Part shown: in pieces, positions 9,182-20,702 of the stretch
Position numbering within the stretch: the first letter of the stretch is position 1
How the letters are laid out: each line of letters begins with the position of its first letter
From: Kosakonia sacchari
GTDB taxonomy: Bacteria; Pseudomonadota; Gammaproteobacteria; Enterobacterales; Enterobacteriaceae
DNA: 64,000 nucleotides
Assembly (NCBI GenBank): GCA_900109485.1
Contig: FOAY01000002.1
Span: forward strand, 370,913 to 434,912
Direction of reading: 5' to 3'
The notes under the pieces: model-generated
Databases searched by the model: none
The model's input: only the letters and a program-made list of their open reading frames with translations
Told to the model about the DNA's origin: nothing
Made by a program: the position numbers and the translations under genes

Positions 9182-10030
9182 TTAAGAGGCTATCGCCTCG
9201 CTATCCCCTAAATCCATCTGGCGATTTGACGGTTGCGTGAAGTACATTTTGTCTTCCCAGCGCAGGCAGGTCAGTACGCCGCCCCAGCAGCAGCCGGTAT
9301 CCAGCGCGTAAATCCCTTCCGGTGTGCCTGCGCCTTCCAGCGATGCCCAGTGGCCAAAGGCAATGCTGTACTCCTGCGAAACCGGTCCCGGAATTGAGAA
9401 CCATGGTTTAAGCGGTGCAGGCGCATACTCGGGAATATCCTTGCAGTACATATCCAACTGCCCGTTCGGGAAGCAGTAACGCATACGCGTGAAGGCATTA
9501 GTGATAAAGCGCAGGCGGGCAAGCCCACTGAGTTCCGGCGTCCAGTGGTTTGGCAGATCGCCGTACATGGCATCCAGGAATAGCGGATAGGAATCGCTGG
9601 AAAGCACCGCTTCGATATCGCGCGCGCAGTGTATCGCCGTCGGCAAATCCCACTGCGGGGTGATCCCGGCATGCGCCATCACCAGCTTTTTCTCTTCATC
9701 GATTTGCAGCAGCGGCTGGCGACGCAGCCAGTTGATCAGCTCGTCGGCGTCGGGCGCTTCCAGCAATAAATTGAGCCGGTCTTTGGGTTTGTTGCGGCTG
9801 ATACCGGCGAAGACGGCCAGCAGATGCAGATCGTGATTGCCCAGTACGATGCGTACGCTGTCGCCCAGTGATTTGACGTAACGCAGTACATCCAGCGACC
9901 CCGGCCCACGGGCGACTAAATCGCCGGTAAGCCAGAGGGTGTCTTGCTCTGGTGAAAATTCAACCTGTTTTAACAGCGCGATCAGTTCATCATAGCAACC
10001 ATGAACGTCACCAATCAGATATGTAGCCAT
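9182..10030 (-). CDS. apaH: Bis(5'-nucleosyl)-tetraphosphatase (symmetrical)
   Basis: Hydrolyses Ap4A to two ADP and also removes Np4 caps from RNA. The 282-residue metallophosphatase shows the motif series GDVHGCYDE (residues 7-15), [10 protein letters not shown] and GNHDLH in the first 75 residues, as in E. coli ApaH. It is the last gene of the lptD-surA-pdxA-rsmA-apaG-apaH series, four bases after apaG, and converges on folA. Confidence 0.96.
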   Translation of the reverse strand: MATYLIGDVHGCYDELIALLKQVEFSPEQDTLWLTGDLVARGPGSLDVLRYVKSLGDSVRIVLGNHDLHLLAVFAGISRNKPKDRLNLLLEAPDADELINWLRRQPLLQIDEEKKLVMAHAGITPQWDLPTAIHCARDIEAVLSSDSYPLFLDAMYGDLPNHWTPELSGLARLRFITNAFTRMRYCFPNGQLDMYCKDIPEYAPAPLKPWFSIPGPVSQEYSIAFGHWASLEGAGTPEGIYALDTGCCWGGVLTCLRWEDKMYFTQPSNRQMDLGDSEAIAS

Positions 10031-10034
10031 TGGA

Positions 10035-10412
10035 TTAATGAATCAGTATTGGAACAGCGAGTCGGAAGACCGGGACGGCGATGCGAAACGCAGTGCCCTG
10101 CGCGTCGATCATTTCGTAGTGGCCCTGCATGGTGCCCATCGGCGTCTCGATAACCGCGCCGCTGGTGTATTGATATTCGCCGCCCGGCTCAATGTGCGGC
10201 TGTTCACCGACGACACCTTCGCCCTGCACTTCCGTTTCGCGGCCATTTCCATTGGTGATCAGCCAGTAGCGTTTCAACAACTGGACAGGGGTTCGCCCCA
10301 GGTTCCGGATGGTGATGGTGTAAGCAAACACATAACGTTCATCGTCGGGGGTTGACTGAGACTCAATGTAGACGCTTTGTACCTGAACACAAACTCGGGG
10401 CGAATTGATCAT
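10035..10412 (-). CDS. apaG: ApaG, DUF525/Co2+-Mg2+ efflux-associated protein
   Basis: A 125-residue single-domain beta-sandwich protein; E. coli ApaG is also 125 residues. Conserved blocks include [42 protein letters not shown] and [12 protein letters not shown]. Its role is not settled; Salmonella CorD mutants are altered in cobalt/magnesium handling. It sits three bases downstream of rsmA and four upstream of apaH in the same transcript. Confidence 0.95.
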   Translation of the reverse strand: MINSPRVCVQVQSVYIESQSTPDDERYVFAYTITIRNLGRTPVQLLKRYWLITNGNGRETEVQGEGVVGEQPHIEPGGEYQYTSGAVIETPMGTMQGHYEMIDAQGTAFRIAVPVFRLAVPILIH

Positions 10413-10415
10413 GAG

Positions 10416-11237
10416 TTAACTCTCCTTCGGCGGCGCATTTTCCGTCAGGTAGTTGGCTAACTGACAGTACTGCGCAACAGAGATATTTTCCGCGCGCATC
10501 GTCGGGTCGATCCCCAGCGATGCCAGCACCTCAACCGTAAACACATTGCCGAGGCTATTGCGGATGGTTTTACGACGCTGGTTAAAGGCTTCGGTGGTAA
10601 TGCGGCTCAGCGCGCGAATCTCTTTGACCGGATGCGGCAACGTAGTGTACGGCACCAGACGAACCACGGCAGAATCCACCTTCGGCGGCGGCGCGAAAGC
10701 TGTCGGAGGCACTTCCAGCACCGGAATAATCTGACAGTAGTACTGCGCCATCACGCTTAACCGACCATACGCCTTACTGTTTGGTCCTGCAACCAGACGA
10801 TTTACCACCTCTTTCTGCAACATAAAGTGCATATCGGCAATGGCATCAGTATAGCTAAACAGATGGAACATCAATGGCGTGGAGATGTTATACGGCAGGT
10901 TGCCGAAAACACGCAGCGGCTGACCGAGCGTTTGCGACAGCTCGCCAAAATTCATGGTCATCGCATCTTGCTGATAAATTGTCAGTTTTGGCGCGAGGAA
11001 CGGATGTGTTTGCAGGCGGGCAGCCAGATCGCGGTCAAGTTCGATAACTGTCAGCTTATCCAGACGTTCGCCAACCGGCTCGGTCAGTGCGCCAAGGCCC
11101 GGACCGATTTCAACTATCGCCTGACCCTTTTGTGGGTTGATGGCCGATACGATGCTGTCGATCACGAACTGGTCGTGGAGAAAGTTTTGCCCGAAGCGTT
11201 TACGGGCTAAGTGGCCCTGATGGACTCGATTAGTCAT
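10416..11237 (-). CDS. rsmA: 16S rRNA dimethyladenosine transferase (A1518/A1519)
   Basis: Dimethylates the two adjacent adenosines of helix 45 in 16S rRNA during late 30S assembly (ksgA; loss gives kasugamycin resistance). The 273-residue protein has the N-terminal [11 protein letters not shown] block, SAM motif [12 protein letters not shown] (about 42-52), the NLPYNIS motif IV near residue 113 and a C-terminal [12 protein letters not shown] helix. Its ATG overlaps the pdxA stop (ATGA, 11234-11237). Confidence 0.97.
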   Translation of the reverse strand: MTNRVHQGHLARKRFGQNFLHDQFVIDSIVSAINPQKGQAIVEIGPGLGALTEPVGERLDKLTVIELDRDLAARLQTHPFLAPKLTIYQQDAMTMNFGELSQTLGQPLRVFGNLPYNISTPLMFHLFSYTDAIADMHFMLQKEVVNRLVAGPNSKAYGRLSVMAQYYCQIIPVLEVPPTAFAPPPKVDSAVVRLVPYTTLPHPVKEIRALSRITTEAFNQRRKTIRNSLGNVFTVEVLASLGIDPTMRAENISVAQYCQLANYLTENAPPKES

Positions 11238-12220
11238 TGAGTATTAACAATCATTTTGATGGCGAGGTTAAGCGCCGTAATAAAACTGCCGACATCTGCT
11301 GTTCCATGGCCCGCCAGTTCCAGCGCGGTGCCGTGGTCAACGGATGTGCGAATAAAAGGTAAACCGAGAGTGATATTCACGCCGCGGCCAAAGCCCTGGT
11401 ATTTTAGCACGGGCAGACCCTGATCGTGGTACATCGCCAGTACGGCGTCGGCATTATCAAGGTATTTGGGCTGAAATAGCGTATCGGCAGGTAGCGGACC
11501 GCTCAAATTCATACCGCTGGCTCGCATTTCTTCCAGCACCGGAATGATCGTATCGATCTCTTCCGTCCCCATGTGTCCGCCTTCACCTGCGTGTGGATTC
11601 AGCCCGCAGACCAGAATGTGCGGATGGCGGATACCAAATTTCTGCTGTAAATCCCCGTGCAGGATGCTAATCACTTCGCGCAGCAACGCTGGCGTAATCG
11701 CTTGTGCAACGTCTTTGAGCGGCAAATGGGTGGTTGCCAGCGCAACGCGTAGCTCTTCGGTGGCCAGCATCATCACCACTTTGGCGGCGTGCGAGCGCTC
11801 CTCGAAAAACTCCGTGTGCCCGGTAAACGGCGTACCCGCGTCGTTGATCACCCCTTTATGTACCGGGCCGGTTACCAGCGCAGCAAATTCACCGTTCAGG
11901 CAACCGTCGCAGGCGCGGGCAAGGGTTTCCACAACATAAGGGCCGTTAAGAGGATTGAGGACGCCCGGCGTCACCGGCGCATGCAACGGAAGAGGCAGCA
12001 CGGTTAAGGTACCGGCTTGCTGCGCAACCGCAGCTGCGGCGGGATCGTAATCCCGAAGCTGCAACGGCAGACCGAGCAGGGCTGCCCGGTCGGCTAACAG
12101 CGTTGCGTCTGCACAGATAACCAGTTCAACCGGCCAGTCGCGCTGGGCGAGCTGAACCACCAGATCCGGACCAATCCCGGCGGGCTCGCCGGGAGTGATA
12201 ACGACACGCTGTGTTTTCAT
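11234..12220 (-). CDS. pdxA: 4-hydroxythreonine-4-phosphate dehydrogenase
   Basis: NAD-dependent step of pyridoxal-phosphate synthesis, supplying the aminoacetone-phosphate unit to PdxJ. The 328 residues begin [20 protein letters not shown] and contain the metal/active-site blocks [21 protein letters not shown] and [12 protein letters not shown]. Length is one short of E. coli (329). It starts directly after the surA stop codon (TAA then ATG) and overlaps rsmA by four bases. Confidence 0.96.
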   Translation of the reverse strand: MKTQRVVITPGEPAGIGPDLVVQLAQRDWPVELVICADATLLADRAALLGLPLQLRDYDPAAAAVAQQAGTLTVLPLPLHAPVTPGVLNPLNGPYVVETLARACDGCLNGEFAALVTGPVHKGVINDAGTPFTGHTEFFEERSHAAKVVMMLATEELRVALATTHLPLKDVAQAITPALLREVISILHGDLQQKFGIRHPHILVCGLNPHAGEGGHMGTEEIDTIIPVLEEMRASGMNLSGPLPADTLFQPKYLDNADAVLAMYHDQGLPVLKYQGFGRGVNITLGLPFIRTSVDHGTALELAGHGTADVGSFITALNLAIKMIVNTQ

Positions 12221-13507
12221 TTAGTTGCTCAGGATTTTCACGTAGGCGCTGGCGCGTTGTTCCTGCATCCAGGTTGCCGCCTCTTCAGAGAATTTGCGGT
12301 TCATCAGCATGCGATACGCTCTGTCTTTCTGCGCGGCGTCCGTTTTATCAACGTTACGCGAATCGAGCATTTCGATCAGGTGCCAGCCGAAGGAGGAGTG
12401 CACCGGGCCGCTCATCTGGCCGCGTTTTAGCTTCATCAGCGCATCACGGAATGCCGGATCGTAAATATCCGCTGCCGCCCAGCCCAGATCGCCGCCCTGG
12501 TTTGCAGAGCCCGGATCCTGGGAGAACTCTTTCGCTGCATTAGCAAACGTGGTTTTACCGCTCTTAATGTCCGCTGCGATCTCTTCCAGTTTCACGCGAG
12601 CCTGATCGTCGCTCATGATGGGTGACGGTTTCAGCAGGATATGGCGAGCGTGAACTTCCGTCACAGAGATGTTCTGAGACTGGCCGCGCAGATCGTTAAC
12701 TTTCAGGATATGGAAACCGACGCCGGAACGAATCGGCCCGATGATATCGCCTTTTTTCGCCGTGCTCAGCGCCTGAGCGAAGATGCTTGGCAGCTCCTGA
12801 ATGCGTCCCCAACCCATCTGGCCGCCTTTCAGCGCCTGCTGATCGGCAGAGTAGGTGATCGCCAGCTTGCCGAAATCATCGCCTTTACGCGCCTGATCGA
12901 CAATGGAACGCGCCTGGTTTTCGGCTTCGTTAACTTGATCCGACGTCGGGTTTTCCGGCAGCGGGATCAGGATGTGGCTCAGGTTCAGTTCGGTGCTGGC
13001 ATCGTTTTGGTTCCCCACCTGCTGCGCCAGGGCATCCACTTCCTGCGGCAGGACAGTCACACGACGGCGCACTTCACCGTTGCGCACTTCAGAGATGATC
13101 ATCTCTTTGCGGATCTGGTTGCGATAGGTGTTGTAATTCACCCCATCGTAAGCCAGACGGCTGCGTAATTGATCCATAGACATATTGTTCTGTTTGGCAA
13201 TGTCGGCGATGGCGGCATCAAGCTGCTCGTCCGTCACTTTGACACCCATTTTGGTGCCCATCTGCAGAATGATTTGATCCATGATCAGCCGTTCAAGGAT
13301 CTGATGGCGCAGCGTGGCGTCGTCCGGCAGTTGCTGGCCCGCCTGGCCTGCGTTGGCCTTTACGGACTGCATCATGCTATCAACGTCACTTTCAAGCACT
13401 ACGCCGTTATTGACGACGGCAGCGACTTTATCAACAACCTGAGGCGCAGCAAAACTGGTATTCGCAACCATAGCGATACCGAGAAGCAGCGTTTTCCAGT
13501 TCTTCAT
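12221..13507 (-). CDS. surA: Periplasmic chaperone / peptidyl-prolyl isomerase SurA
   Basis: Escorts unfolded outer-membrane proteins, including LptD, across the periplasm. The 428-residue precursor has a cleavable signal peptide ([19 protein letters not shown], cleavage before APQVVDK), an N-terminal chaperone module (about 21-170) and two PpiC/parvulin domains ([12 protein letters not shown]... and [10 protein letters not shown]...), then a C-terminal helix. Length equals E. coli SurA. It is 53 bases downstream of lptD in the same operon. Confidence 0.97.
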   Translation of the reverse strand: MKNWKTLLLGIAMVANTSFAAPQVVDKVAAVVNNGVVLESDVDSMMQSVKANAGQAGQQLPDDATLRHQILERLIMDQIILQMGTKMGVKVTDEQLDAAIADIAKQNNMSMDQLRSRLAYDGVNYNTYRNQIRKEMIISEVRNGEVRRRVTVLPQEVDALAQQVGNQNDASTELNLSHILIPLPENPTSDQVNEAENQARSIVDQARKGDDFGKLAITYSADQQALKGGQMGWGRIQELPSIFAQALSTAKKGDIIGPIRSGVGFHILKVNDLRGQSQNISVTEVHARHILLKPSPIMSDDQARVKLEEIAADIKSGKTTFANAAKEFSQDPGSANQGGDLGWAAADIYDPAFRDALMKLKRGQMSGPVHSSFGWHLIEMLDSRNVDKTDAAQKDRAYRMLMNRKFSEEAATWMQEQRASAYVKILSN

Positions 13508-13560
13508 ACCTTTTCCATTTCAATTAACCGCAATGCGGATTACGTTGCAAATCAAACAGA

Positions 13561-15903
13561 TCACATTGAACTACGGTACGGCAGAATGTTTGAACGCAGC
13601 ATTTGTTGCGTACCCAAACCGTAGTTAGAACTCAGACCGCGCAGCTCAATGTTGAAACCGATGACGTTGTCATACTTGCTTTGGTCATTTTGCCAGCCGT
13701 TAATTTTCCGCTCATAACCGACGCGAAGAGCATAACAGCAGGAGTTGTACTGCAAGCCAACCATCTGGTCAGCGGATTTGTGTGTATTGGTGTCGAAATA
13801 GTAAGCCCCGACGATCGACCAGCGGTCAGCAATCGGCCAGCTTCCGGCAGCACCCACCTGCGAAATACCATCTTTATACTGCGCGGAAGTCGCGTAGCTT
13901 GGCAGCGTTGCCTGAATGTATTCCGGGCTGGCGTAACGGTAGCTCAGTTGCAGCATACGGTCTTCATCACGACGATATTCCAGTGACGAGCTGCTGTTGG
14001 CGATGGCATTCAGACGCGTGTCGTACTGCACGCCGCCGCGCAGACCCCAGCGATCCGAGATACGCCAGTAGGTATCACCCGCCCAAACCAACGACCCCGT
14101 TTTGTTGTCTCTCTCCCAGTTAATGTTGTCATCACCGGTGCGGGACTCGGTGAAATAGTAAATTTGACCAACAGAAACGTTAAAACGTTCAACTGCCGCA
14201 TCATCATAAATGCGCGTTGTGACGCCGGTGGTAACCTGGTTTGCCGAGGCGATACGGTCAAGCCCGCCGTAGGTGCGATCGCGGAACAGCCCACTGTAGT
14301 CGGATTGTAAGAGCGTTGAGTCGTAGTTGTTGATATGGCTCTGATCTCGATACGGCACATACAGGTATTGCGCGCGTGGCTCCAGCGTTTGGGTATAACC
14401 TTCCGCCCAGTTCATATCACGTTCAAACACCATCTTGCCGTCCATCTTAAATTGCGGCATGACGCGGTTGACTGTCTCTTTGTAATCCGTGTTGTTACTT
14501 GCGTTGTAATCATCCAGATTGCTCTGCTGGTAGTGGGTCGCCAGCATTTTCACTTCAGTATCCAGGCTGCTCCAGTCGTTGGAGACGGGCAGACTTAACG
14601 TCGGCTCCAGATGAACACGCGTCGCTTCCGGATAGTTAGCGTTAGTATTGGTGAAATGAACCGCCTGGCCATACACACTCAAGTCAAACGGCCCAAGGTC
14701 ATTGTGATACCAGTTCACATCCAACTGGGGTTCAGCGGCATAGGAGTTACTGTTTTCGCTGTCAAAGACCTGGAACTGTTTTGTCGATACCGTGGCGTTA
14801 AAGTTTTCCACCGCGTAACCCACGCTGAAGATCTGGGTCGCGTAGCCATCGGTACTGGATCCGTATTTCGATGAGAAGTCATTGAAGTAGTGAGAGTCAC
14901 TGACCTTGGTATAGTTGGCATTAAAACGCCACACCTGATCCATTACGCCAGCATGCTGCCAGTAGAATAACCAGCGGTGGCGGTTGCTCTCCGTCGGGTA
15001 CTCATCTTCGTAGACTTTGTCGGACGGCAGATAGTCAAATTCAACCAGGCCAGCCCCGGCCTGTGTCAGATAGCGGAATTCGTTTTGCCACTGAATATTG
15101 CCACGTTTATGGATGTAATGCGGCGTGATAGTCGCATCCATATTTGGCGCAATGTTCCAGTAGTACGGCAGGTAAAACTCGAAATAGTTACTGGTGCTGT
15201 ACTTGGCATTCGGGATCAAGAAACCGGAACGGCGTTTGTCACCGATCGGCAACTGCAAGTACGGGCTATAAAACACCGGTACGGAGCCGAGTTTAAAGCG
15301 TGCGTTCCAGATCTCAGCGACCTGCTCCTGGCGATCCTGAATCACTTCGCTACCCACGACGCTCCAGGTGTCAGAACCCGGCAAGCAGGAGGTAAAGGAG
15401 CCGTTATCCAGAATCGTATAGCGGTTTTGCCCACGCTGTTTCATCAGGTCGGCGGTGCCACGCCCCTGGCGACCCACCATCTGGTAATCACCCTGCCAGA
15501 CGTTGGTGTCTTTGGTATTCAGGTTTGACCAGGCTTTAGGACCTTTCAGGATGACCTGGTTATCGTCATAGTGCACATTACCCAGTGCATCCACTGTGCG
15601 TACCGGGTCTGTCTGACCTTCCGGCTGCTGCTGATGAAGCTGCACCTCATCGGCCTGCAAACGGCTATTCCCCTGATTAATATCGACATTGCCGGTAAAA
15701 ACAGCATCGTCGGGGTAATTGCCTTTTGCGTGATCGGCATTGATCGTCACCGGCAGGTTATTGGTATCACCCTGTACCAGCGGGCGATTGTAGCTGGGGA
15801 CGCCAAGCATACATTGCGAGGCAAGATCGGCTGCCATTCCCTGCTGACTATAAAGGGCGGAGCCAATCATGGTGGCCAGGAGGGTGGGGATACGTTTTTT
15901 CAT
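13561..15903 (-). CDS. lptD: LPS-assembly outer-membrane protein LptD
   Basis: Outer-membrane barrel that, with LptE, inserts lipopolysaccharide into the outer leaflet. The 780-residue precursor starts [12 protein letters not shown] with a signal peptide ending GMAAD, then an OstA/LptA-like jellyroll domain and a large beta-barrel. Cysteines of the disulfide switch are visible: Cys near residue 31 (ASQCML), one in FTSCLPGSD and the CC pair in [12 protein letters not shown]. The start at 15903 matches E. coli; the frame stays open for eight codons upstream (to 15927), which would delay the signal peptide. The family C-terminal region [14 protein letters not shown] is intact. Confidence 0.96.
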   Translation of the reverse strand: MKKRIPTLLATMIGSALYSQQGMAADLASQCMLGVPSYNRPLVQGDTNNLPVTINADHAKGNYPDDAVFTGNVDINQGNSRLQADEVQLHQQQPEGQTDPVRTVDALGNVHYDDNQVILKGPKAWSNLNTKDTNVWQGDYQMVGRQGRGTADLMKQRGQNRYTILDNGSFTSCLPGSDTWSVVGSEVIQDRQEQVAEIWNARFKLGSVPVFYSPYLQLPIGDKRRSGFLIPNAKYSTSNYFEFYLPYYWNIAPNMDATITPHYIHKRGNIQWQNEFRYLTQAGAGLVEFDYLPSDKVYEDEYPTESNRHRWLFYWQHAGVMDQVWRFNANYTKVSDSHYFNDFSSKYGSSTDGYATQIFSVGYAVENFNATVSTKQFQVFDSENSNSYAAEPQLDVNWYHNDLGPFDLSVYGQAVHFTNTNANYPEATRVHLEPTLSLPVSNDWSSLDTEVKMLATHYQQSNLDDYNASNNTDYKETVNRVMPQFKMDGKMVFERDMNWAEGYTQTLEPRAQYLYVPYRDQSHINNYDSTLLQSDYSGLFRDRTYGGLDRIASANQVTTGVTTRIYDDAAVERFNVSVGQIYYFTESRTGDDNINWERDNKTGSLVWAGDTYWRISDRWGLRGGVQYDTRLNAIANSSSSLEYRRDEDRMLQLSYRYASPEYIQATLPSYATSAQYKDGISQVGAAGSWPIADRWSIVGAYYFDTNTHKSADQMVGLQYNSCCYALRVGYERKINGWQNDQSKYDNVIGFNIELRGLSSNYGLGTQQMLRSNILPYRSSM

Positions 15904-16099
15904 ACGTTGTATTTGTTGTTCCGTCATCTGTGGCTTTACGCTGGCAAACGGTCTGAGACTAACTTACTCGCCTTTGCAACGCTAGTTTTAATCCTGCCCG
16001 CGTTCGAGCCAGGGAGAGAAGACTGCGCCTGTGCATGGCATTGAATGACGGGTATGATAAAGCAAATTTTAGCCGACGGCATGACGATTTGGGGAGTAT
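15904..16099. promoter_or_regulatory. Divergent promoter region lptD / djlA
   Basis: This 196-base gap separates lptD (leftward) and djlA (rightward). E. coli lptD is partly under sigma-E, but I could not place a convincing GGAACTT/TCTGA pair. For djlA a TATGATAAAG stretch near 16050 could hold a -10. No small gene is evident. Confidence 0.4.
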
Positions 16100-16927
16100 A
16101 TGCAGTATTGGGGAAAAGTGGTTGGTGTGGTCATCGCTCTTTTCATGGGCGGCGGCTTTTGGGGCGCGGTTCTGGGGCTGATTATCGGGCATATGTTTGA
16201 TAAGGCGCGCAGCCGTAAAATGGCCTGGTTTGCTAACCAGCGTGAACGTCAGTCGCTCTTCTTCGCCACCACCTTTGAGGTGATGGGGCATCTGACCAAA
16301 TCGAAAGGCCGCGTCACCGAAGCTGACATCCAGGTCGCCAGCCTTTTTATGGATCGCATGAATCTGCACGGCGAATCGCGTATGGCGGCACAACGCGCGT
16401 TTCGTGACGGTAAAGCGGATAATTACCCGCTTCGCGACAAGATGCGTCAGTTCCGCAGTGTCTGTTTCGGCCGCTTCGATTTGATTCGGATGTTTCTGGA
16501 AATTCAAATCCAGGCCGCCTTTGCCGATGGCTCTCTGCACCCCAGCGAACGCGAAGTGTTGTATGTGATTGCTGAGGAACTGGGCATCTCGCGCCTGCAA
16601 TTCGATCAATTCCTGCGCATGATGCAGGGCGGTGCGCAGTTTGGCGGCGGTTACCATTATCAGCAGCAGGCAGGTGGTAACGGCGGCGGCTGGCAGCAGG
16701 CGCAGCGTGGTCCGACGCTGGAAGATGCCTGTAATGTGCTGGGCGTGAAACCGACAGACGATGCGACAACCATCAAGCGTGCTTACCGCAAATTGATGGG
16801 TGAGCACCATCCGGACAAGCTGGTGGCAAAAGGTTTGCCGCCGGAGATGATGGAGATGGCAAAACAAAAAGCGCAGGAAATTCAGAAAGCTTACGAGCTG
16901 ATTCGCGAGCAGAAGGGTTTTCGCTAA
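16100..16927 (+). CDS. djlA: Membrane-anchored co-chaperone DjlA
   Basis: Type III inner-membrane J-protein that stimulates DnaK and activates the Rcs phosphorelay when overproduced. The 275 residues show an N-terminal membrane anchor with glycine-rich face (about 6-31), a TerB-like central domain, a Q/G-rich linker and a C-terminal J domain with the HHPDKL loop. E. coli DjlA has 271 residues; the difference lies mainly in the Q/G linker. It is monocistronic, followed by a hairpin shared with convergent rluA. Confidence 0.96.
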   Translation: MQYWGKVVGVVIALFMGGGFWGAVLGLIIGHMFDKARSRKMAWFANQRERQSLFFATTFEVMGHLTKSKGRVTEADIQVASLFMDRMNLHGESRMAAQRAFRDGKADNYPLRDKMRQFRSVCFGRFDLIRMFLEIQIQAAFADGSLHPSEREVLYVIAEELGISRLQFDQFLRMMQGGAQFGGGYHYQQQAGGNGGGWQQAQRGPTLEDACNVLGVKPTDDATTIKRAYRKLMGEHHPDKLVAKGLPPEMMEMAKQKAQEIQKAYELIREQKGFR

Positions 16928-16931
16928 GCGT

Positions 16932-16966
16932 AATACTCCCCCGGCGCGCGGTCGGGGGAGAGTATT
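16932..16966. terminator. Hairpin between convergent djlA and rluA
   Basis: AATACTCCCCCG (16932-16943) can pair with CGGGGGAGAGTATT (16953-16966) apart from a two-base bulge; TAAAA follows on the + strand. It overlaps the last bases of rluA at 16965 and probably terminates both genes. E. coli K-12 has the yabP/yabQ remnants near here; nothing similar is seen in this window. Confidence 0.65.
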
Positions 16967-17624
16967 AAAAATCTACCGGTGCTTTGAACGTCATGCTATT
17001 GCCGAATTCCGGATGGGTAATCGTCAGTGTTTCGGCATGCAACTGTAAACGCGGCGCCAGCGCCAGCGCTTGCGGCGGCGCATAAAAGCGGTCGCCGAGA
17101 ATCGGATGACCAATAGCCAGCATATGTACACGCAGTTGATGCGATCGACCCGTAATCGGCTTCAGCCGCACGCGGGCGTTTCCGTCATCATCCAGCGACA
17201 ACACTTCATATTCGGTCTGCGCCGCTTTGCCGGTTTCGTAACACACTTTCTGCTTCGGGCGATTCGGCCAGTCGCAAATCAGCGGTAAATCCACCAGCCC
17301 TTCCGCTTTTTCCGGGTGGCCCCAGATGCGCGCCAGATACTGCTTTTTCGGCTCGCGCTCGCGGAACTGGCGCTTTAGCTCACGTTCGGCATTTTTGGTA
17401 AGCGCCACCACAATCACACCGCTGGTGGCCATATCCAGGCGATGCACGGATTCAGCCTGCGGAAAGTCGCGCTGAATACGCGTCATCACACTGTCTTTGT
17501 GCTCATCAAGACGACCCGGTACCGACAACAAGCCGCTGGGCTTGTTGACGACCATAATGTGCTCATCCTGATAGAGAATAACCAGCCAGGGATCCTGCGG
17601 CGGATTGTAAGGCTCCATCACCAT
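16965..17624 (-). CDS. rluA: Dual-specificity 23S rRNA/tRNA pseudouridine synthase RluA
   Basis: Makes pseudouridine 746 of 23S rRNA and 32 of several tRNAs. The 219 residues equal E. coli RluA in length and contain the catalytic motif VHRLDMATSGV with the nucleophilic Asp near residue 64, KQYLARIWG, and KPITGRSHQLRVHM. It lies 11 bases downstream of rapA and is probably co-transcribed with it. Confidence 0.96.
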   Translation of the reverse strand: MVMEPYNPPQDPWLVILYQDEHIMVVNKPSGLLSVPGRLDEHKDSVMTRIQRDFPQAESVHRLDMATSGVIVVALTKNAERELKRQFREREPKKQYLARIWGHPEKAEGLVDLPLICDWPNRPKQKVCYETGKAAQTEYEVLSLDDDGNARVRLKPITGRSHQLRVHMLAIGHPILGDRFYAPPQALALAPRLQLHAETLTITHPEFGNSMTFKAPVDF

Positions 17625-17635
17625 AAACCGCTCCG

Positions 17636-20542
17636 TTATTGATGCGTCACAACGATCAGACGCAGCGCGTCCAGTCGCCAGCTCGCCTGATCCAGGCTTT
17701 CCAGCACGTGCTGGCGATTACTTTCAATAGCGGCCAGTTCATCGTCACGAATGTTAGGGTTAACCGCACGCAGCGCTTCCAGACGCGACAGTTCAGCAGA
17801 GAGTTTCTCGTCTGCTTCGCTGCGGGCGGCATCAATCAGCGTGCGCGCTGCGCTCTCAACCTGCATTTCACCTTTTTGCAGAATGTTGTGTACATCCTGA
17901 TGAACCGCATTCACCAGCTTACTGCCGGTATGGCGGTTCACGGCGCTAAGCTGGCGGTTGAAACTCTCAAACTCAACCTGTCCGGCCAGGTTGGTACCGT
18001 TTTTATCCACCAGCAGGCGGATCGGCGTCGGCGGCAGGAAGCGGTTAAGCTGCAGATGTTTCGGCGCCTGCGCTTCGACAACGTAGATCAGCTCCAGCAA
18101 CAGCGTACCGACCGGCAGCGCTTTGTTTTTCAGCAGCGAAATGGTACTGCTGCCGGTGTCGCCGGAGAGGATCAGATCCAGACCGTTGCGGATCAGTGGA
18201 TGTTCCCAGGTGATGAACTGCGCATCCTCGCGGGAGAGCGCGACATCGCGATCGAAAGTGATGGTGCAGCCATCTTCCGGCAGGCCCGGGAAATCCGGTA
18301 CCAGCATATGATCGGACGGCGTCAGAACGATCATGTTTTCGCCGCGATCGTCCTGGTTAATCCCCACGATATCAAACAGGTTCATGGCAAAGGTGATAAG
18401 CGCGGTGTCATCATCCTGCTCTGCAATGCTTTCTGCCAGGGCTTGCGCTTTTTCGCCGCCGTTAGAGTGGATCTCCAGCAGACGGTCACGCCCTTGTTCC
18501 AGCTGCGTTTTCAGCGCGTCATGCTGCTCGCGGCAGGATTTGATCAACTGCTCAAACCCGTCGGTGTCTTCCGGCGCGGCCAGATAGTTAATCAGCTCGC
18601 CGTGGACGCTGTCGTAAATCGTGCGGCCGGTCGGGCAGGTATGTTCAAAGGCATCCAGCCCTTCGTGATACCAGCGGACCAGTACGGACTGCGCGGTTTT
18701 CTCCAGATACGGCACATGGATCTGAATATCATGCGCCTGGCCGATACGATCCAGACGCCCGATACGCTGCTCCAGCAGATCCGGGTTAAACGGCAGATCG
18801 AACATCACCAGATGGCTGGCGAACTGGAAGTTACGGCCTTCAGAGCCGATCTCCGAGCACAGCAGTACCTGCGCGCCGCTGTCTTCTTCGCCAAACCACG
18901 CGGCTGCACGGTCGCGTTCGATAATTGACATGCCTTCATGGAACACGGACGCGCGAATGCCTTCGCGTTCACGCAGAACCTGCTCCAGTTGCAGCGCGGT
19001 CGCCGCTTTGGCGCAGATCACCAGGATTTTCTGGGAGCGATGGCTGGTCAGGTAGCCCATCAACCACTCTACGCGAGGGTCGAAGTTCCACCAGGTGCCG
19101 CTATCGCCTTCGAATTCCTGATAGATCTGTTCCGGATAGAGCATGTCGCGGGCGCGTTCTTCCAGACTCTTGCGCGCGCCCATAATGCCGGAAACTTTAA
19201 TGGCGGTTTGATACTGGGTCGGCAACGGCAATTTAACCGTATGCAGTTCGCGTTTCGGGAAGCCTTTCACGCCGTTGCGGGTGTTACGGAACAGCACGCG
19301 GCTGGTGCCGTGTCTGTCCATCAGCATGGTGATCAGCTCCTGGCGCGCATCGGCTGCACCGTCGCGGTCGCTGTTGGCGGTTTGCAGCAGCGGTTCGATA
19401 TCCTGCTCGCCCACCAGATCGCTCAGCGTATTCAGATCGTCATTGCTAAGCCGTTCGCCTGCCAGCAGTAGCGCCACTGCATCTGCGACCGGACGATAGT
19501 TTTTCTGCTCTTCGACAAACTGGGCGAAGTCATGGAAGCGGTTTGGATCAAGCAGGCGCAGACGGGCAAAGTGGCTCTCCATGCCCAGCTGTTCCGGCGT
19601 GGCGGTCAGCAGCAAAATGCCGGGTACGCGCTCGGCCAGTTGCTCGATGGCGAGATATTCGCGGCTGGCTTCGTTTTCGCTCCACACCAGGTGATGCGCT
19701 TCGTCCACCACCAGCAGATCCCACTCCGCATCGCAAAGATGCTCGAGGCGCTGCTTGTTGCGGCGTACAAAATCGAGGGAGCAGATCACCAGTTGCTCGG
19801 TCTCAAACGGGTTGTCTGCATCGTGTTGCGCTTCAGCATAGCGTTCATCGTCGAACAGGGCGAAGCGCAGGTTGAAGCGACGCAGCATCTCCACCAGCCA
19901 CTGGTGTTGCAGGGTTTCCGGCACCACAATCAGCACGCGTTCCGCTGCGCCAGCGAGCAGTTGTTGATGCAGGATCATCCCGGCTTCAATGGTTTTCCCG
20001 AGGCCGACTTCATCCGCCAGCAGCACACGCGGCGCATAGCGGCGACCGACATCATGAGCGATGTGCAACTGATGCGGGATCAGGTTAGTTCGCTGACCAC
20101 GCAGGCCGCTCCACGGCATACGGTATTGCGCGCTTTGATAGTTGCGGGCACGAAAACGCAGCGCAAAACGGTCCATGCGGTCGATCTGCCCGGCAAACAG
20201 GCGATCCTGTGGTTTGCTGAATACCAGTTTGCTGTCGAGCAGTACTTCGCGCAGGATAACGTCGTTTTCCTGGGTATCCAGACGCGTTCCGGTGTAGGCA
20301 AGCAGTCCGTTTTCTTCTTTTACGTCTTCAATCGTTAACTGCCAGCCTTCATGGCTGGTAATTGTATCACCGGGGTTGAACATGACGCGGGTAACCGGGG
20401 AATCGCTACGGGCATACAGACGATTTTCTCCGGTGGCGGGGAAAAGGAGCGTAACCGTGCGCGCATCGATGGCAACGACTGTACCAAGTCCGAGTTCGCT
20501 TTCCGTGTCGCTAATCCAGCGTTGACCAAGTGTAAAGGGCAT
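17636..20542 (-). CDS. rapA: RNA-polymerase-associated ATPase RapA (HepA)
   Basis: SWI2/SNF2-type translocase that binds RNA polymerase and promotes its recycling. The 968-residue protein equals E. coli RapA in length. Visible parts: tandem N-terminal domains of about 110 residues, Walker [16 protein letters not shown] (about 169-183), DEAHHL box, motif III LTATPEQ, the helicase-C motifs [11 protein letters not shown] and [12 protein letters not shown], and a C-terminal domain. The ATG at 20542 follows a 160-base gap downstream of polB that holds its promoter. Confidence 0.97.
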   Translation of the reverse strand: MPFTLGQRWISDTESELGLGTVVAIDARTVTLLFPATGENRLYARSDSPVTRVMFNPGDTITSHEGWQLTIEDVKEENGLLAYTGTRLDTQENDVILREVLLDSKLVFSKPQDRLFAGQIDRMDRFALRFRARNYQSAQYRMPWSGLRGQRTNLIPHQLHIAHDVGRRYAPRVLLADEVGLGKTIEAGMILHQQLLAGAAERVLIVVPETLQHQWLVEMLRRFNLRFALFDDERYAEAQHDADNPFETEQLVICSLDFVRRNKQRLEHLCDAEWDLLVVDEAHHLVWSENEASREYLAIEQLAERVPGILLLTATPEQLGMESHFARLRLLDPNRFHDFAQFVEEQKNYRPVADAVALLLAGERLSNDDLNTLSDLVGEQDIEPLLQTANSDRDGAADARQELITMLMDRHGTSRVLFRNTRNGVKGFPKRELHTVKLPLPTQYQTAIKVSGIMGARKSLEERARDMLYPEQIYQEFEGDSGTWWNFDPRVEWLMGYLTSHRSQKILVICAKAATALQLEQVLREREGIRASVFHEGMSIIERDRAAAWFGEEDSGAQVLLCSEIGSEGRNFQFASHLVMFDLPFNPDLLEQRIGRLDRIGQAHDIQIHVPYLEKTAQSVLVRWYHEGLDAFEHTCPTGRTIYDSVHGELINYLAAPEDTDGFEQLIKSCREQHDALKTQLEQGRDRLLEIHSNGGEKAQALAESIAEQDDDTALITFAMNLFDIVGINQDDRGENMIVLTPSDHMLVPDFPGLPEDGCTITFDRDVALSREDAQFITWEHPLIRNGLDLILSGDTGSSTISLLKNKALPVGTLLLELIYVVEAQAPKHLQLNRFLPPTPIRLLVDKNGTNLAGQVEFESFNRQLSAVNRHTGSKLVNAVHQDVHNILQKGEMQVESAARTLIDAARSEADEKLSAELSRLEALRAVNPNIRDDELAAIESNRQHVLESLDQASWRLDALRLIVVTHQ

Positions 20543-20702
20543 AAATGAACTCTATATCTCAAATTGCAGGCAATAGCTCGTCGCCGCCTGATGGGAGGCG
20601 GGCGCGAACAAAATTGGGACCAGAAAAAGGAAGGGCGCTATGGTACTGGATGACGTCACATTCGTATAGCCTGAAAAGTGCAGCTTTAATACAAATGCGC
20701 CA

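Noticed and set aside
17639-18928. 429-codon plus-strand frame opposite rapA
   Set aside because: Antisense shadow of rapA with low-complexity Gln/Arg-rich composition and no recognised motif.
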